A stretch of DNA of 6,524 bases from Leptospira meyeri (GTDB lineage: Bacteria > Spirochaetota > Leptospiria > Leptospirales > Leptospiraceae), in the NCBI RefSeq assembly GCF_004368965.1, contig NZ_SORO01000011.1:1-6524 (forward strand). Direction: 5' to 3'. This document shows, in pieces, positions 5,424 through 6,524 of the stretch. The notes beneath the pieces were generated by a model that was not told the DNA's origin, searched no databases, and worked only from the letters and a program-made list of their open reading frames with translations. How positions within the stretch are numbered: the stretch's first letter is position 1; every line of letters starts with the position of its first letter. The translations under genes were made by a program, and so were the position numbers.

Positions 5424-5585
5424 GCATAACAGCAACTTAACGCTTCGCCTCGGGACCAGCCCTCGCTCGGTCTGCGACACATTTCCCTCTGGCACTCCTC
5501 TTGCCTTCGCAAGCGTCGTTCCAGTCCCTAACGTCCCTCCCGGGACTCAGGGTCGGGAAACGTCGTTAAGTCTAGTTCGTTATAC
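5424..5585 (+). repeat. attC-I, cassette recombination site (type II)
   Basis: The outer boxes are GCATAAC (5424-5430) and GTTATAC (5579-5585), differing at one position. The inner stem is AACTTAACG/CGTTAAGTC, in which the basal pair is A opposite C (a bottom-strand T-G wobble). The enclosing helix TTTCCC/GGGAAA covaries with the other sites. Arms are GGG/CCC, GTC-TGC-GAC, CTTGC/GCAAG and CCCT-AAC-GTCCC/GGGAC-TC-AGGG. Confidence 0.8.
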
Positions 5586-5720
5586 GCAAATTGCAAAACT
5601 TTGAAATATTAAGCCTGAAAGAAAAAATCAAAATATACATCTTCTAAAACGAACATAAATTAATTTATATATCAAAAATAGGCACTAGGTAATATTTAAT
5701 TTAAACTTTATAAATATTTA

Positions 5721-6257
5721 ATGAAAGAAAGAATAAACTACCGAAATTTTCTATTAATTTTTTTAGCATTACATAGTTTTTCTTGTAGTATCCCTACATT
5801 TGTAGCAATTTCCAATTATTCAGGTGAAAAAATTGAAATACATTTTTATTTGAAAAAGAATCTCAATAAAAATTTTTTAAGTGAAAATGATTCAACAAAA
5901 GATATTGATTTTCAAACGGAAGAAGATGAAAAATATAAAATAAAAAATTTCATCAAAAAATGGAAAAGCGTGCCCGCACGGAATGTTCTCAAAAAAAATT
6001 ATTCAGGTAATAGCAAATTTCTAACAGAAAACGAAATTAGATATGATTTTAAAAATAATAAAATTGTTTTGATAGTTGAGGAATATACAGCAATTATTCT
6101 ATTTGAAGGTCACAATTACATGCATCCCTTACCTGAATATATTTCAAAAATATCTTTTGAACACAAAAAAGGATCTATGAGTTTTGAAAAAGACTATATA
6201 AATTTCCCATTTTCTTATGAAGAAAATTGTAGTTGTCTAATCTGGAAAATTTACTAA
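5721..6257 (+). CDS. Putative lipoprotein, unknown function
   Basis: This 178-residue product has an N-terminal signal peptide: basic MKERINYR, hydrophobic NFLLIFLALHSF, and the permissive lipobox SFS-C with Cys22 as the predicted acylation site. After the cysteine come a strand-rich segment (FVAISNYSGEKIEIHFYL), a charged Lys/Glu/Asp-rich middle (about 45-95) and a strand-rich C-terminus containing a Cys pair near the end (NCSCLIW). No family is recognised, and there is no clear similarity to the other lipoprotein of the array. It is the only gene of cassette 9. The leader from attC-I is 135 bp and very AT-rich, with no clear promoter or Shine-Dalgarno. The stop lies 25 nt before attC-J. Membrane anchoring is inferred from the lipobox, which resembles those described for leptospiral lipoproteins. 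Confidence 0.68.
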   Translation: MKERINYRNFLLIFLALHSFSCSIPTFVAISNYSGEKIEIHFYLKKNLNKNFLSENDSTKDIDFQTEEDEKYKIKNFIKKWKSVPARNVLKKNYSGNSKFLTENEIRYDFKNNKIVLIVEEYTAIILFEGHNYMHPLPEYISKISFEHKKGSMSFEKDYINFPFSYEENCSCLIWKIY

Positions 6258-6282
6258 TGAAACTTTACAAATTGCAATCTGC

Positions 6283-6446
6283 GTATAACAGCAACTAACC
6301 GCTTCACTTCGGGACTCGCGCCCTCGTTCGGTCTCCGACACATAGGCTTCTGGCACTCCTCTTGCTTATGCAAGCGTCGTTCCAGCCCTAACGTCCCCTC
6401 CGGGGACTCAGGGTCAGCCTACGTCGGTTAGTCTAGTTCGTTATAC
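6283..6446 (+). repeat. attC-J, cassette recombination site (type II)
   Basis: The outer boxes GTATAAC (6283-6289) and GTTATAC (6440-6446) are complementary. The inner stem is AACTAACCG/CGGTTAGTC, again with A opposite C at its base. The enclosing helix is TAGGCT/AGCCTA, the most changed version among the ten, yet fully paired. Arms are GGG/CCC, GTC-TCC-GAC, CTTGC/GCAAG and a distal arm with the AAC and TC bulges. Confidence 0.8.
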
Positions 6447-6479
6447 GAAATTTTGCTAACCTAATATTTGCTATAACTC

Positions 6480-6524
6480 ATGGATAAAATATTTAATAAA
6501 ATGATAAAAGACGAACTACTGCCT
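6480..6524 (+). CDS. Partial gene of cassette 10, unknown
   Basis: A frame opens at the ATG at 6480 and runs to the window edge (15 codons, MDKIFNKMIKDELLP). It lies 33 nt after attC-J, at a distance and orientation like those of cassettes 1 and 2, and has similar A-rich codon use. Too little is visible to identify a product, and a second in-frame ATG at codon 8 is an alternative start. Confidence 0.4.
   Translation, partial: MDKIFNKMIKDELLP

Larger units (their letters stand above)
1..6524 (+). mobile_element. Integron-type gene cassette array without integrase in view
   Basis: Ten attC-like sites alternate with AT-rich cassette bodies, all in one orientation. Using the integron rule of cleavage after the G of the GTTA box, the complete cassettes are 170-1042, 1043-1807, 1808-2223, 2224-3168, 3169-3532, 3533-3950, 3951-4713, 4714-5579 and 5580-6440; partial cassettes lie at 1-169 and 6441-6524. 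The start and end of each complete cassette are reverse complements of each other, in a sequence private to that cassette. This marks the cassette, not the repeat, as the unit of inheritance. Most genes are single, small and of unknown function, with short leaders, as expected for cassettes. No tyrosine recombinase gene is present. Membership of a chromosomal integron or CALIN is inferred; a different recombination system with similar logic is not excluded. Confidence 0.8.

Noticed and set aside
12..6446. CRISPR array
   Set aside because: The repeats are 160-165 bp, imperfect, internally structured, and separated by genes of hundreds of bases, not by short uniform spacers.

Overview
The window is a cassette array of integron type. 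Nine complete cassettes and two partial ones all point the same way. AT-rich cassette bodies of about 0.2-0.9 kb are separated by ten GC-rich repeats of 160-165 bp that behave as attC recombination sites. No integrase, attI site, rRNA or tRNA is visible, so this is either the interior of a large chromosomal integron or an array without an integrase (CALIN). The gene and attC polarity would put any integrase to the left. The very AT-rich genes, the spirochaete-style lipoboxes and the GC-rich repeats suggest a spirochaete, most likely Leptospira-like. That assignment is inference.

Layout: attC-A (12-175); cassette 1, a DUF2087-type protein; attC-B; cassette 2, a YrhB/Imm35-like orphan immunity protein; attC-C; cassette 3, non-coding; attC-D; cassette 4, a ribbon-helix-helix antitoxin and PIN-domain toxin pair with its own promoter; attC-E; cassette 5, non-coding; attC-F; cassette 6, non-coding and a diverged copy of cassette 3; attC-G; cassette 7, a small membrane protein; attC-H; cassette 8, a lipoprotein; attC-I; cassette 9, a lipoprotein; attC-J; cassette 10, only its first 15 codons.

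The most striking signal lies in the cassette ends, not the genes. In every complete cassette the first 15-19 nt (starting at the GTTA of the upstream site) are the reverse complement of the last 15-19 nt (ending at the TAAC of its own site), although that sequence differs between cassettes. The complementarity is broken at the same place every time: position 11 is A at the start and opposite C at the end, which is a T-G wobble on the bottom strand. Ordinary integron core boxes are complementary over about 7 bp only.

The 160-165 bp sites are longer than the usual attC range (about 57-141 bp, from memory) and fold into a branched structure. At least five helices change sequence between copies while keeping their pairing. 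Most imperfect pairs are A/C on the top strand (G-T wobbles on the bottom strand), which fits selection on a folded single-stranded bottom strand, the known substrate of integron integrases.

The three non-coding cassettes form a family with GTTAATTG-type ends and a nested inverted repeat, and may be regulatory or structural. The toxin-antitoxin cassette probably stabilises the array. The others look like accessory surface, immunity-type and regulatory functions.
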